From Bifidobacteriaceae bacterium (lineage in GTDB: Bacteria > Actinomycetota > Actinomycetes > Actinomycetales > WQXJ01), in assembly GCA_031268215.1 (NCBI GenBank), contig JAIRXP010000085.1, forward strand, positions 1 to 41,430: a stretch of DNA of 41,430 bases. The letters are read 5' to 3'. The translations under genes were made by a program, and so were the position numbers. Under the pieces are notes generated by a model. That model saw only the letters and a list, made by a program, of their open reading frames with translations. It ran no database searches and had not been told where the DNA came from. Positions 1 through 10,800 of the stretch are shown here, one piece after another (the first letter of the stretch is position 1; each line of letters opens with the position of its first letter).

Positions 1-225
1 CAACACGAACATCGCTGCCCCAAGGTAACTGCTGAGGCCAGAACCGCTCATGAGCACCATCACTGCCGACATAAGCGAACCCGCCATGGGCAGCAGGCTC
101 GCCAGGAGGGCTGACGGCTCGTCCGAGGGAGGCAACTCTGGGGGTGTCTCCAGTGTGATCTTGCCGCGCGGTGGTGCAGGCGGAGCCTTCGGTCGCTCTG
201 CACGCTTACGTCTTGGCGCCGCCAT
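1..225 (-). CDS. eccC: EccC, type VII secretion ATPase (partial, N-terminal 75 residues)
   Basis: Only the first 75 codons lie in the window; the gene runs off the left edge. The start is ATG at 225-223 with an AAGGAG-type ribosome site about 10 bases upstream. The protein begins with a basic, proline-rich tail, then the motif ITLETPPELPP and a hydrophobic stretch LLASLLPMAGSLMSAVMVLM. That order (Pro-rich tail, 'TL.PPPELP' motif, 'LLPMxGSLxSxxMV' membrane segment) is the hallmark N-terminus of EccC, the membrane-anchored FtsK/SpoIIIE-type ATPase that energises ESX/type VII secretion and binds substrate tails. No ATPase domain is visible here. It is divergent from eccD, so the two probably belong to the same secretion locus continuing to the left. 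Identification rests on family pattern recognition of a short segment. Confidence 0.8.
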   Translation of the reverse strand, partial: MAAPRRKRAERPKAPPAPPRGKITLETPPELPPSDEPSALLASLLPMAGSLMSAVMVLMSGSGLSSYLGAAMFVL

Positions 226-481
226 ACCTCTACTCCTTAAAGCTTAGGAATCCTGGGTTTTGCCCGGCAGTTGAGGTATCCACCAGGCGTTAACTGGTAC
301 TAGGCTACCAACAACCGCCGCCGAGTCCGCCACACTGTCAACCCGGAACTTCAGCGGAACCAGATTCAAGAACTCCGGATCTCAAGGATCCGCCAAGCCA
401 TTGGAGGGCCATGACCAGCGCTTGCCGCCTGACCATCAACACACTGGAGCTTGGGCGGCGCTGGTTCAGAGGCCGTTGGTC
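226..481. promoter_or_regulatory. Divergent eccC/eccD upstream region with hairpin and dyads
   Basis: This stretch separates the eccC and eccD starts. It contains a 6-bp hairpin CGGATC / GATCCG (376-381 and 387-392, 5-base loop) just before a GGAGGG ribosome-site-like sequence at 402-407, and a dyad TGGTA / TACCA (295-299 and 306-310). A TTGACA-like hexamer reads on the minus strand at 341-336, but no convincing -10 stands at the right distance. No clear sigma-70 type promoter was assigned. Confidence 0.35.
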
Positions 482-485
482 ATGA
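411..485 (+). CDS. Putative 24-codon upstream ORF coupled to eccD
   Basis: An ATG at 411 sits about 4 bases after GGAGGG, a better ribosome site than the one before the eccD ATG. The ORF encodes 24 residues starting MTSACRLTI and ends with TGA at 483-485, overlapping the eccD ATG (482-484) in an ATGA junction, the usual geometry of translational coupling. Its first nine residues resemble the start of EccD itself (MTHALCLTI), and the DNA at 411-437 matches 482-508 at roughly 20 of 27 positions. It may therefore be a leader ORF that arose by duplication of the gene start, or a frameshifted older start. No function is known. Confidence 0.35.
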   Translation: MTSACRLTINTLELGRRWFRGRWS

Positions 486-1681
486 CCCACGCCCTCTGCC
501 TGACCATAGCCACGTCCTCGCGACGCGAGGACGTGGCGTTGCCCCGAGACCTTCCCATCCATGTCTGCCTGGGAATGGTCGGGTTTAGGGCAGACGGCCT
601 GAATGTCTTGGCGCTGGATTCAGCTAGCAACCGAATAGACCTGACAGCGGCCGTTGGCGATGTCCTGCATGAAGGCGAAGTCCTGACCATAGTCAACGCC
701 ACCACACCAGGCGAGGCACCCGCACCGCCCGTTCTGACCGAGCCGCCTCCAACCAAGACCCTGGGGCCACGCGGCGCGGACGTGGCCGGCCTAGCGGTGT
801 TGGCCTGCCTGAGCGTAGTCGCCGCCGGCACCTGGAACCTGGCCAGCACCTGGTCCGGCCCCTGGAGCGGGCACACGCTATACCTGACGCTGAGCGCCTT
901 GGCGATCAGCTCCACCTGCCTGGTCCTAGATTTCGCCGGTCCTGAGCGGTGGCGTCCGGCCATGGGGCCAGTGGCGGTGTCCACCGTGGTCCTGGCCGTC
1001 GGCTGGACCCTCGCAGCCCTCCTCGGCTGGCCGGCAACGGTCATGAGCGCCATAGCGGGGTTCGCCCCCTTGGCTTTACGGCTGGCGTCTTCAGCGGCCG
1101 TGACCGCACCAATGGAGCAGTTGGTGAATATTGCCGCCTACGCCACCGGCAAATGGACAGTACGCGGCCCCGTGCCTGGGACAGCCGGCGAGATCAGACC
1201 AGAAGCAACCGACCACCTGACCCAGATATCGAGGATCCGTCTGCGCTCCGCAGCCATTTGCATCAGCTTGATAGCCGTCATATTCACTCCAGCGCTGTTA
1301 GAGGGCCCGCCTCAAACCCCCCTGTACCGCTGGCTGACAATCGCCAGCGGCGTGATGGTGGCTCTGGGGCTAGCCCTCGCGCCACGCGTGACCAGCGACC
1401 GGTTGGTGCGGATGGCGGCGCGCTACGGCGCCGGGCTGGTAGCCATCGAGGTGGCCTTCACATTGGGTCACAACCAAAGCCTGACCACCAGTGCCGCCCT
1501 GGCGGCCTCTGGCCTGGCCATCATCCTGTTCTTGGCTTCGATTCTGGCCGGCAGAGGATACCGATCCATAGGCCTGTCGCGGATTGGCGACTGGATCGAA
1601 ACCCTGACAGTGGTGTTCGCCCCGGCCTGCGCCCTAATAGGGGCCGGCTGGATTGACCTGTTGCGGGCCGCCGGGTCTTGA
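482..1681 (+). CDS. eccD: EccD-like type VII secretion integral membrane protein
   Basis: The 399-residue protein (from ATG 482) has the EccD architecture: an N-terminal ubiquitin-like (YukD-type) domain of about 75 residues (MTHALCLTIATSSRREDVAL onward to about GEVLTIV), a proline-rich linker (around PPVLTEPPPTK), then roughly ten hydrophobic segments through to the C-terminus. In type VII secretion EccD forms the membrane vestibule of the EccB-C-D-E core complex. It is shorter than typical mycobacterial EccD (about 460-510 residues), so some loops or one helix may be missing. The open frame continues upstream to a TTG at 401, but the ubiquitin-like domain begins at 482, so 482 is preferred. 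Upstream and divergent lies eccC. A perfect 29-bp palindrome occupies codons 10-19 and may structure the mRNA near the start. Confidence 0.72.
   Translation: MTHALCLTIATSSRREDVALPRDLPIHVCLGMVGFRADGLNVLALDSASNRIDLTAAVGDVLHEGEVLTIVNATTPGEAPAPPVLTEPPPTKTLGPRGADVAGLAVLACLSVVAAGTWNLASTWSGPWSGHTLYLTLSALAISSTCLVLDFAGPERWRPAMGPVAVSTVVLAVGWTLAALLGWPATVMSAIAGFAPLALRLASSAAVTAPMEQLVNIAAYATGKWTVRGPVPGTAGEIRPEATDHLTQISRIRLRSAAICISLIAVIFTPALLEGPPQTPLYRWLTIASGVMVALGLALAPRVTSDRLVRMAARYGAGLVAIEVAFTLGHNQSLTTSAALAASGLAIILFLASILAGRGYRSIGLSRIGDWIETLTVVFAPACALIGAGWIDLLRAAGS
509..537. repeat. Perfect 29-bp palindrome inside the eccD 5' end
   Basis: Arms GCCACGTCCTCGCG (509-522) and its exact complement (524-537) flank a single A at 523. 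In RNA this would form a GC-rich stem, with only the innermost bases unpaired, about 25 bases after the eccD ATG. Both strands encode the same peptide ATSSRREDVA across it, so an antisense frame here looks falsely convincing. Confidence 0.9.
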
Positions 1682-1682
1682 G

Positions 1683-1712
1683 CCAGGGCGTCTCGAGCCA
1701 GACGGCTCCTGG
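1683..1712. terminator. Hairpin between convergent eccD and giant adhesin gene
   Basis: Just after the eccD stop there is CCAGG...CGTCT (1683-1693) pairing with AGACG...CCTGG (1700-1712) with a small internal loop. There is no T-run, so intrinsic termination is uncertain. The rest of the 183-base gap to the next stop codon (1682-1864) shows no gene. Confidence 0.35.
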
Positions 1713-1864
1713 GCCAGATGCCATGGCGACAGGTCAACCCGTTCCGCCGCGGCCTGGTCCTCCGACAGTGTTTGTTTGCCGCGTCAACGCGGGCGGAGAG
1801 TGTTGTCCAACACCCTCCTGGAACCGTACCCGGCGGCATCGGCCCCCAAAGGCGACCGCCGCCG

Positions 1865-4800
1865 CTATTGGTAGCGACGGCGCCGCCACCCCAGTAATAG
1901 GATCCCACCGCCGGTCGCGGCGAAGGCCAACAGCACCAGCCAAGACAACCCGCCCGCGCCGGTGAAAGGCAGCTTGCCTCCCTGCCGAACCACAAGAGTC
2001 GAACAGCTAAAGCGGCACTCCGCCGGGGGCGAATCAACCCATACATCGACGCTCGAACCAGCCGTCCAAGCGGTATTCCGTAGCTGGCCGGAACCGGTCA
2101 CCCGAGCCGAATAGGTAATGGCGGCGGAAGCGCCCACAGCCAGTGGGCCAGTCCAGACCAAACGCCCTTCGCTGTAGGAAAGGGTCCCTGAACTGGCCCT
2201 GGCGTTGTCCAGATAGGACGCATTCTTCGCCAGCCCTGACATGTCATCTATCACCTGAGCCGGGAGGTCCGCGGTGAAAGGAACCCGACCCACATTCGTC
2301 ACGCGGATCGAGTAATTCAATACGCTGCCAGTGCCAACCGGATTGGGAGCCGCCACAGACTTGGCCACCCTAGCCCGCGCGAAATACGTCACAACCGAGC
2401 CGCACTCTGGGCCAGACCCGGGGTATTTCAGCCCCAGACCACCCGTAACCATTGGGCAAGTCGGAGTAGGTGGAGAAATGATCGCATCCGGATCCGGAGG
2501 CACCCAGGCCAGGTTGTTCAAGACGCCATCGCCACCGCCTGTCAGAGTGATCCGGTAAGTCAAGACCACCTCAGCACCCGGCGCCAACGGACCAGCCCAG
2601 GACAGCACCGGCCGGTCATAACTGAACTCGCCGCCGCCACCACCATCAGAAGCGGTGGATAAGTCGAACGGCAAAGCGTCATCCAGGACCGCGGCCAGCG
2701 AATCCGCCACCACGGCCGGATTGGCCCCGCCAAAGGCCGCAGGGCCACGGTTAGCGGCCACAATCCGGTAGGTCACCGAATCACCAGGACGGGCCTGGCT
2801 AAGACTTCCCTCCGCCCCATCAAGCGACTTCGAGACAATCTCCAAGATAGGCCGGTCATTCTCAATCACCGCGCAAGGCTCACCGGTCACCGGATCAAGG
2901 CCGCCAACAGGCGCCTGGCAGCCGGGAGGCGGCGGCGAGGACAGCCCAGGTTGGTTGGGGTACCAGACCAGATTGGGCAAGTGCCCATCTCCCTGCGCGG
3001 TCAAGACCACTGCGTAACTCAGCTTGGCGGTCTGGCCGGACCCGAGGGGCCCGGTCCACACCAGCGTAGGTGAAGACCAGACCGCCTTCCCCGCACTGGG
3101 TTTGGAGGTTATGCCCTCCCAGACCGAATCATCCAAGATGCCCGTCAAGTCATCCCGGACCACCGCCGGTACCGCGTCGATGAAGTCACCCTTGCCAGTG
3201 TTCTTGAACGAAAGCGTATAAACCAGGCGCACACCAGCCTGCCAATTGCCGTTGGCCGGCGACTGCGACACTGACTTGCTAACCGACAACTCTGGCATTG
3301 GCACCGTGTCTCCAGCACACCATTCGCCAACCGGCTCATCACAAGTCGGCGTAGCGCCCGGACTGGCCGGATCAGACGGGGCCCAGACAACATTCCGAAC
3401 GCTGCCGTTGCCGGCATCAGTCAGCCGCACCCGGTAAGTGACCACTATTTCCTGGCCAGCCGCCAATGCCCCAGACCAACTCAAGAGCGGTTCGGTGTAG
3501 CTCAAAGTCCCTCCCGCTCCGTTGTCAGAGGCGGAAGCGATGTCGAACGGAGCGGCATCATCAAGGACATCCTCCAGCGAATCAAGCACCACCGCCGGGT
3601 GAGCGGACGTGAACGCACCCAGACTGGTGTTCCGGACGCGGTAGGTGTACACCACCTCATCACCCGGCCGGGCGTAAGGCGGGGCAACCGATTGGCCCGG
3701 CCGTTCCAGCACCGAAGTCTTGGTCACCTCCAGGACCGGTGGGCTCAGTTCCACGCAAGCGCAGGTCTCGCCAGTCACCGGATCGGTCCCCCGGCCGCTG
3801 AACCGCTGCAAGCCACCGCCGCTGCGGACCGCGTCCGGATCATCGCATTCAGGTGCCGGCGGCGCCGCGGTCTTCGGGTCACTCGGTCCCCAGGTGACGT
3901 TCTCTATTAGAGTGTCGCCACCGGAGGCCAACTGGATTCGGTAAGTCAGTACAACTCGCTCATCAGGTGCCAGCGGGCCACGCCACATCAGGACCGGCTC
4001 TGCGTAGCTGATTGTTCCCCCGGCGCCCCCATCCGAGGCAGTCGCCACATCGAAGGGCTCCGAATCATCCAGTACGCCCTCCAGCGAGTCGGCAATCACC
4101 GCCGGACGTTGCTCCGTAAACGCTATTGGCCCGCGGTTAACCGCCACCACTTCATAATCCAGCCAGTCGCCCGCCCGGGCGTAATTGCCGCCATCTACGC
4201 TCTTGGACACAATCTCCAAAATGGGACGTTCCAAGTCCGCACGGTCGCACGGCTCGCCCGTCGCCGAATCAATGCCGTCCACTACCACTTGACAGGCCGG
4301 CTGTGGCGGGCTGGTGTGGTCCGGATCCGCCGGGAACCAAGCCACATTCCTCAAATCGCCATCGCCGCCGCTAGTCAATGTCACAGCGTAAACCAGCTTC
4401 ACCGAGTCACCTGCCGCCAACGGCCCAATCCAAGACAACACTGGGCTGGCCCAGGTAACCGCTCCGTCAGCCGGCTTAGAGACCAAACCGGACCAGACGG
4501 AATCGTCCAAGATGCCTGTCAGATCATCCCAGGCCACTGCCGGTACCGCCTCGGTGAAATCCCCCTGGCCGGTGTTGGTCAAGTCCAGGGTGTACTCCAG
4601 TTTGACGCCAGACTGGAGATCGCCGCCGGCCGGAATCTGCTTAGTTGACTTGACGATTGATAACTCTGGCATAGGCAATTCGTCAGTAGCGCACCAGGCA
4701 CCAGTAACTTGGTCGCAACTGGGCGGGTCACCTGGATCATCCGGATCAACCGGCACCCAAACCAAGTTCGACAGGCGGCCGTCACCGCCGGCCTTCAGAG

Positions 4801-7800
4801 TGACAGAGTAAGTGATGACCACCACGCCATTGGGCGCGATCTGACCAGTCCAGCTCAGGCGGCTATCTGTGCCATTCCACTCCAACGCTCCCCCACCGGA
4901 AACGATCTGGGCCGTGCCATCCCAGGTAGCGTCATCGAGCACGTCAGCCAAAGTGTCAATCACTACCGCCGGATGTGCGCCAGTATATGAACCGGTGCCC
5001 TGGTTCCTAATGGTGAGCGTGTATTCGGCCTGATCACCGGGCCGCGCGTAGGGCGGCGCCTGCGTTTCGCCAGGCCGGGAAATGACGGAACTCTTGGTGA
5101 AGTCAAGGACCGGCGGCGTCAGGGCCACCCTAGCGCAGGCCTCACCCGTCACCACATCCACACCCTCAACGGCGCCATCGGCGGTGGAATCACAGGCCGG
5201 GGTCACCGGGGTGGCTGGCCGGCGGGGCGTCCAGGCGGTGTTGACGGCCCAGGCCGCACTCATGGTGTCCTCCAGCGTGACCTTATAAGTCAGGGTCACG
5301 CTTTCATCGCGACCCAAGGGGCCATTCCAGGAGAACTTTCCGTCAAATCCCAGACGGCCCGTGTAGACCTCACCGATGGCCGGATTGGCCGTTGGCGGCG
5401 TGGTTAGCTCGGCTAACGACAGCAGATCAGACAAGTCGTCAAAGACCCAAGCTGGGTCGCTATTGGTGTAATCGTAGGCTCCGGTGTTCTCCAATGTGAC
5501 CTCATAAGTCACCTCTTCGCCAGGCATTGGATCGGCAGGCGTAGCCACCTTGGTCACCTTCAGGCCACTCTTGTCGAATTGGTCCACCGCACACGGCTGC
5601 TGCGTTGATGGGTCAATGCTGCCGGCCTCCTGGTCGCAGGCCGGCGGGTCGGCCTGGGATGGGTAATTAGGGCGCCAGGCCAGGTTGCGGACCACACCGT
5701 CACCAGTGTCCAGAAGCAAGACGGTCACTCGCAGAGTAACTTCCTCGCCTTGGGCCAACGGCCCCTGCCAGCGGATGAATGGTTCGTCGTAGGTCAGTTG
5801 GCCAGGCTGATCCGCCGTCAGTTCAACGTCAGACAAGCCTGCAAAGCTGGCGTCATCAAGCAGGCCGGACATGTCGTCGAAAAACACCGCCGGAACCTCT
5901 TCGGTGAAATCCTGGAACGAGCTGTTGCTCGCCCTGATGGTGTACGTCACCTTGTCGCCGGGCTTCGGGTTCTCTGTGTCCAGTGACTTCGAGACGGCCA
6001 AGACCGGACGGACCCATTCGTCAGCCGCGCACGGTTCCGAGGTGTTGGGGTCAAGCGTCCCGGTGGTCTGGTCACAAGCCGGCGGCGCCGGGTCAGGATC
6101 AGCGGAATTAGCTGGGCTCCAAGCGACGTTCCGGCCAACACCGTTGCCTCCACCGGTCAAAGTAGCGGAGAAGGTTACTTCCACCGTTTGGCCAACCGGC
6201 AACGCCCCGGTCCAAGTCAGCCGGCCGCCCCCAGACAAGACCGGTGAATCCGCGGGCGCGCCGGAGATGGTGGCCGTCTGGTCGTTGTTGAATCGCGAGC
6301 CGTCCAGCAACTCGCTCAGGTCGTCAATCAACCGGGCCGGGTCCTCAGCGGTGAAGTCTTCCCGCCCGGTGTTGGTTCCCCGGATGGTATAGGTAACGGT
6401 GTCTCCGGCCGTCAGCACTCGGTTATGTCCATCCGACTCCTTGACAATGGTGAGCGTTGGATAATGCTCTTCAACGACGCCGCAAGGCGAGTTGGTAGTT
6501 GGATCAACCGGCCCAGAAGGCTGGTCGCAATCAGGAACCGGCCCAGGATTGGCCGGGACACCGGGAGTATCCGGCTGCCAGGCGACATTGCGGATCAGGC
6601 CATCCCCAGCCACCGCCTTGGTGAACGAATAGGTCAGCTTCACAGAGCTGGTGGTCCCGCCGCTCCGGTCCAGCCGGCCAGACCAAATCAGATTAGGAGC
6701 CCTGTAGACCAGAGTGCCAATCGCGGGATCAACAGCCTGATCGCCATCAAAGGTGGCCCCATCCAGCAGGTCGGAGAAATCGTCAATCACCACAGCCGGA
6801 TGGCCAACCGTGAAATCAGCCGGGCCAATATTGCTGATGGTGATCTCATAGCGCAGCTTCGAGCCGGGATCATAGGGTGGCTGGCTGACTAATTCCTTGG
6901 TCACCGACAGCTTTGGCAACGGGCGAGTCTCGGCGTCGCAGACCTCACCCGAAACGGTATCTGCCCGGACCGGCAGCGCACAAGAAGGCGTCACCGGGTT
7001 GGCCGGATCAAGGGGCTCCCAGGCCACATTGGTGGCATAGCCATCGCCGCCGCCGTGGACCTTCACCACGTAATTGATGACCAGATTCCCGCCCTGGGGA
7101 ACAGGACCTGACCAGTGCAAACGGTTAGTTCCCTCGACCAATTCCGGGGCGGGTACGGAAACACCATTCAAGATGGCCGTAAGCGATCCGGGGACTAAAG
7201 CGGCGTCATCGAGCACGTTAGTCAGGTCATCTTCTATAACCATAGGCTCCGCGGCGCTAAAGTCCGCCAAACCTGCGTTTGAGGCCCGGATGGTGTAACT
7301 GATGGTTTCGCCGGGCGCTACGGTGCCAGTCGGATAAGAACTCTTGGTCAACGCCACCAGCGGTCCGCGCAGACTCAACCCAGCGCAGATCTGGCCGGTC
7401 GCGACCGAAATTACCGGCTGTCCGTCCGCTGAGCCCTCGCACTGCGGTGCTTCCGGCGCTGAATCGGTCGGATCAAAGGGCACCCAGACCACATTCCGGT
7501 AAAGGCCGTCGCCCTCTGCCGTCACTTTGATCTGATAGGTGATCTTGACCTGGCCACCGCTCGGGACCGGCCCCTGCCAACGCAAGGCCCTGATGTCAGA
7601 ATGGTATTCCGCTTGGCCCAAGGTCGCGGTCTCCGAACCGACCACATAATCCGCCTCTTGCGCCAGCGGTGCCAGGTCATCCCACACAGTCGCCGGATGA
7701 CCGTCCGTAAAATCCACCCCGGAGACGTTGGTAACCGTGATGGTATAAGTCAGCGTGTTGCCCGGCACAGGCGTCTGGTCATCAACCGATTTGGTGATTG

Positions 7801-10800
7801 ACAGCAATCCGCGGTCCTGTCTCAAGTTGGCGCACATTTCTCCGGTAACCGGGTCAACGCTTCCGTTCAGCGAATCGCCTTCCGAATCTTCGCAGGCCGG
7901 CGCCGGTTTCGCGCCCGGACCCAGCGGGTTGTTGGGCTCCCAAGCGGTATTGGTGAGCACCGCTTGGGTGGAACCGGTCAATCGCACCGTGTAAGTAATC
8001 ACGACCTCTTGCCCCGCCGCCAGCGGCCCAGACCAACTAAGCAACGGCTGGACATAGGATGGCTGGGCTGGCGTGCCCGGGCCGGTAGCGAATTCCGCTT
8101 TGGCGTCATGGCGATAGCTGGCGCCGCCCAATACGCCACTCAAATCGTCGTAAACTACCGCCGGCGAGGCCGTTGTAAAGGCGGCCGCGCCGGTGTTCCG
8201 CGCACTGATCTCATAGGTCAATATGTCGCCAGTATGCGGCACTTCTGGGACACCGACCGGCCGTTTGGTAACGACCAGACTGGCCCGGGGGACCTCCGCG
8301 GCGGCGCACCGACCAGCCGAGTTGGGATCTGGGTCATCCGGCGTGACCGGGCAGTCCTCTGGTTGGGGGACGGGAGCGTCTGGTGCGACCGGAGCCCAGG
8401 CGATGTTGTCCACCTTGGCGTCCCCACCCGCAGTCAGCGTGATCGAATAGACAATCGCCACTGTCTCACCGTGCGGCAGGGCTCCGGTCCAGCTCAACCG
8501 CTTCGTTTCCGGTGAATACGCCAAGGTTCCCGGTCCCGTGGACGGACTCTCACTAACGTACGGTTGTGTCTTCCATTCGGCGTTGGCCAGCAGGTCAGTC
8601 AGGTCGTCGAGCAAGTAGACGGGCTGAGAGGCGGTGAAGTCGCCATCTCCTATGTTGGTTAGCCGCAGGACATACGTGACCTCTCCCCCCGGCCGGGGCA
8701 CATCTGGCGCGAGCGCGGTCTTCTCCAGGTGAACCAGGACGCGCGGCGAACTGACGGTGGCGCAGGGAGCCAGCGACCCCCGGACCGTGCCGCTACCGGT
8801 ACAGGTGGGCACGGCCGGGTCGCCTGGGTCGGTTGGGAACCAGGCCGTGTTAACGAGCGTGGATGGGCCAACGGCTTTCAAAACCACCGAATAGGTGATA
8901 ACAACACTGGCTTCGGGTTCCAGCGCCCCGCTCCACTTCAAGGTGTCCGCCTCGTAAACCACCTGTCCGTTGTCCGATGCCGCAGCGTCGTCTTGGTATG
9001 TCACGCCCGGCAGCATTTGCTTCAGTGAGTCAAATACCCGGGCCGGGTTGGTCGCCGTGAACGCCGCTTGTCCCGTATTGGTAGCCGTGATCCGATAAGT
9101 AACGGTGTCCCCCGCTTGGAGGCGGCCAGCGCCGGGTGAGGGCGTGGCTATCTTGGTGAGGGCTAAAGCTGGTCGGGCGAATTCGTTGGCGGCGCAGGCC
9201 TCATCCGTTTCAGAATCGCGGACTACCGTACCCTCGCAGCTAGGGCCTTCCGGGGCCGGGTCATACGGATCATGCGGCTCCCAGACCACGTTGCGTAGGG
9301 TTCCCACTCCGCCGCTACTCAGCGTCACCCTGAACTTCAAAGTCAGCACTTGGCCTTGGCGAAGAGGCCCGGTCCAGGTCAGTCGCTCACCGGCATATCT
9401 GACCGAGCCTTGGTTCCCGGTGGGGTTAGCGAACTCCCAGCTCCAGGAGTCCGGCACCATTTGGGCACCTGCCAGTATGTCTGACAGGTCGTCCTGTAAC
9501 ACCAAAGGCGAAGTCAGCGTGTAGTCCACCTCGCTGATGTTCTCCGCTGTGATGGTGTACTCAACTTGGGCTCCGGGGACCGGTTCTTGAGGGCTCAGGG
9601 CCGTTCCGCCGGAGTCAACGAAACGGTGGGTCTTGGACAGCTGGACAGCCGGTAGTGGGGCCTCGGACAGAGCGCAAGGCTCACCGGTGGTCTGGTCTGC
9701 GCCGCCTGGCGCCGGATCGCAGTCCGGCGGGGTTGGACTGCCTCCTGGTGATGCCGGCTGCCATGCGACGTTGCGCATCGCCGAAGACGAACCGCCGTTT
9801 ACGGTTACTTGGTAGTTGATGATGACTGTGGCCCCAGGCTGACCCGCGGCGGCCAGCGGGCCGGTCCAGGAAATCGTGTTCTGGGGATCCCCCTGGTGAA
9901 CGGCAGTGCCCACGTTGGGGTTTACCTCCAATGAGCCCTCCACCCAGTCCGTGTTCGCTGCCACGTCGGAGAGGTCGTCCAAGATTGTCGCGTCAGTGAA
10001 CGGGACCCGGCTGATATTGGTCACCCGGACGGTGTAATGGAGTTCATCCGGGTCATTCTGGTCCCGGGTAACGTCATAAGACTTTGAAACACGCAGGACC
10101 GGGAAATCAACCTGGACCAGAGAGCACGCTTCGCCAGTTGTTTGATCACGGCCTTCTGAGTCAACCGCAGTACAGGTGGGCGGTGCCGGACTGTCCGCCA
10201 CCGTTGGCGCCCAAGCCAGGTTGACTATATGGCCATCGTCTTGAGCGTTCAACTCGACCTGGTAGGTGATGCTCACGGTGTCGCCTTTGGCCAGCGCACC
10301 ACTGTACTTCAGCACCGGCAGCGGCGCGCTGACCCACGACAAGCTGCCCTTCGCCGGATAATCTAAGGCCGGCTGGCTGACCAGGGTGGAATCCGCCAAA
10401 GTCTGGACCAAGGAGTCCATCACCACCAACGGATGTTCCGTGGTGAAATCGGCCCGGCCGGTGTTTTCAATCGCGATGGTGAAGGTCACTAAGTCCCCCA
10501 CCTTGGCGGTACCAGTGCCAGGGTTGGCTGTCTTCGTGATCTTGGCCCGCGGCAGCAGGTGGCTGATGGCGCCGCACGGCTGCCCAGTGGCAGCATCCAC
10601 TCCGGCCTGGATTAGATCACCCCCGGCGTCCTCGCAGGCGGGCGGCACCAAGACCGTCCGGTCAGTCGGGGCCCAAGCAATGTCCTTGATATTCAGGTCA
10701 CCTTGACCGTTGACCAGCATGTCGTATCCGATCGTCAGAGTCTGATCCACGGCCAAGTTCCCGGACCAACGCAAATTGCGCGTCGCCTCAACGAAAACGG

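Noticed and set aside
50..247. Plus-strand open frame of 65 codons
   Set aside because: It is antisense to the EccC N-terminus, which has a recognisable family motif and a good ribosome site; no family character in the plus frame.
466..1053. Minus-strand frame containing ATSSRREDVA like EccD
   Set aside because: The resemblance comes from the perfect palindrome at 509-537, which encodes the same peptide on both strands. The rest is antisense noise.
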